Assembly (NCBI RefSeq): GCF_030816155.1
Contig: NZ_JAUSXR010000001.1
Coordinates: 1,240,001-1,304,000 of the forward strand
Direction: 5' to 3'
DNA length: 64,000 bases
Source: Arthrobacter woluwensis
GTDB lineage: Bacteria; Actinomycetota; Actinomycetes; Actinomycetales; Micrococcaceae
The notes below the pieces were generated by a model. The model did no database searches. It saw only the letters and a program-made list of their open reading frames with translations, and was not told the DNA's origin. A program made the position numbers and the translations under genes. Numbering within the stretch: the first letter of the stretch is position 1; each line of letters begins with the position of its first letter. Positions 63,618 through 64,000 of the stretch are shown piece by piece.

Positions 63618-64000
63618 GTGTACTGTCCGTTTTGCCGTAACGCCGACTCCCGGGTGGTGGACAGCCGGGTCACCGAGGACGGTTCGTCCATCCGGCGGCG
63701 CCGCCAGTGCACCAATTGCTCGCGGCGTTTCACCACGGTGGAGACCACCAGCCTCTCCGTGCTGAAGCGCTCCGGAGTGGCTGAGCCCTTCAGCCGCAGC
63801 AAGGTCATCAACGGCGCGCGCAAGGCGTGTCAGGGACGACCCGTCACCGAGGATGACCTGGCGATGCTCGCCCAGGAAGTCGAGGAGACGGTCCGTGCCA
63901 GCGGCGCGGCCGAGATCAAAGCCCACGAGGTGGGGCTGGCGATCCTGGAACCGCTCCGGCGACTGGACGAGGTCGCCTACCTGCGCTTCGCGAGCGTCTA
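63618..64000 (+). CDS. nrdR: Transcriptional repressor NrdR (5' part)
   Basis: 127 codons are visible; the gene runs off the window. The zinc ribbon is CPFC (residue 3) and CTNC (near residue 34), with [15 protein letters not shown]. The ATP-cone starts near residue 49 ([24 protein letters not shown]). NrdR senses (d)ATP and represses ribonucleotide reductase genes, often also its own. AGAGGAGG precedes the GTG start. The two boxes upstream suggest autoregulation. Confidence 0.96.
   Translation, partial: MYCPFCRNADSRVVDSRVTEDGSSIRRRRQCTNCSRRFTTVETTSLSVLKRSGVAEPFSRSKVINGARKACQGRPVTEDDLAMLAQEVEETVRASGAAEIKAHEVGLAILEPLRRLDEVAYLRFASV

Overview
The window is a 64 kb piece of a high-GC actinobacterial chromosome. 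It has many GTG starts, GC-rich hairpin terminators and no ftsA in the division cluster. Gene order and protein similarity point to Micrococcaceae (Arthrobacter-like). Supporting signs are a beta-lactamase-fold hydrolase close to Arthrobacter NylB and a MurE whose substrate motif reads DDPH instead of the meso-DAP motif DNPR, which fits L-Lys peptidoglycan. I see no rRNA, tRNA, IS element, prophage or CRISPR array.

Layout. (1) 1-11.0 kb is an accessory catabolic region: the 3' end of a PQQ-type sugar dehydrogenase, an APC amino-acid permease, a GlxA/AraC regulator divergent from an isochorismatase-like hydrolase, and a TetR gene divergent (over a perfect 23-bp palindrome) from an MFS transporter - YtcJ amidohydrolase - NylB-like hydrolase run. 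A GntR regulator and a cytosine-deaminase-like amidohydrolase follow. The theme is hydrolysis of C-N bonds plus transport. (2) 11.0-15.0 kb has gcvH-garA-ftsR-DUF151 nuclease-merR, the same order as Rv1826-Rv1830 of Mycobacterium tuberculosis. (3) 15-26.5 kb has an orphan ParA, pyruvate carboxylase, a long-chain acyl-CoA ligase, a ROK kinase, a lipase-like hydrolase, a PlsC acyltransferase and class II DAHP synthase. (4) 26.6-36.9 kb has an ABC exporter and MarR regulator sharing a twin-palindrome control region, then a PASTA Ser/Thr kinase (PknL locus), a LysM lytic transglycosylase, an Rv2175c-like protein, a polyprenyl synthase, a lipoprotein, DinB and a DUF3040 protein. (5) 37.4-58.5 kb is the dcw cluster: mraZ-rsmH-ftsL-ftsI-murE-murF-mraY-murD-ftsW-murG-murC-ftsQ-ftsZ-pgeF-yggS-sepF-yggT-divIVA-lspA-rluD. 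(6) 58.5-64 kb has dnaE, hisD and the 5' part of nrdR.

How it works together. Region 5 makes lipid II and builds the septum and the polar growth machinery. Most of its genes overlap by GTGA or ATGA, so they are probably translationally coupled. The kinase locus (4) and garA (2) are typical of actinobacterial PASTA-kinase signalling that links cell-wall state to metabolism.

Main observations: an array of TGGNG boxes at exact 10-bp spacing over the mraZ promoter; a candidate branched RNA between mraZ and rsmH; two NrdR-box-like sites 32 bp apart before nrdR; twin MarR palindromes 30 bp apart; a 3 x 34 bp tandem repeat that overlaps the idsA stop codon; seven genes with a TANNNT-like box 6-7 nt before the start codon (likely leaderless mRNAs); and three single-site frameshifts (ABC exporter, rsmH, murF) that look like sequence errors, since two hit essential or near-essential genes.
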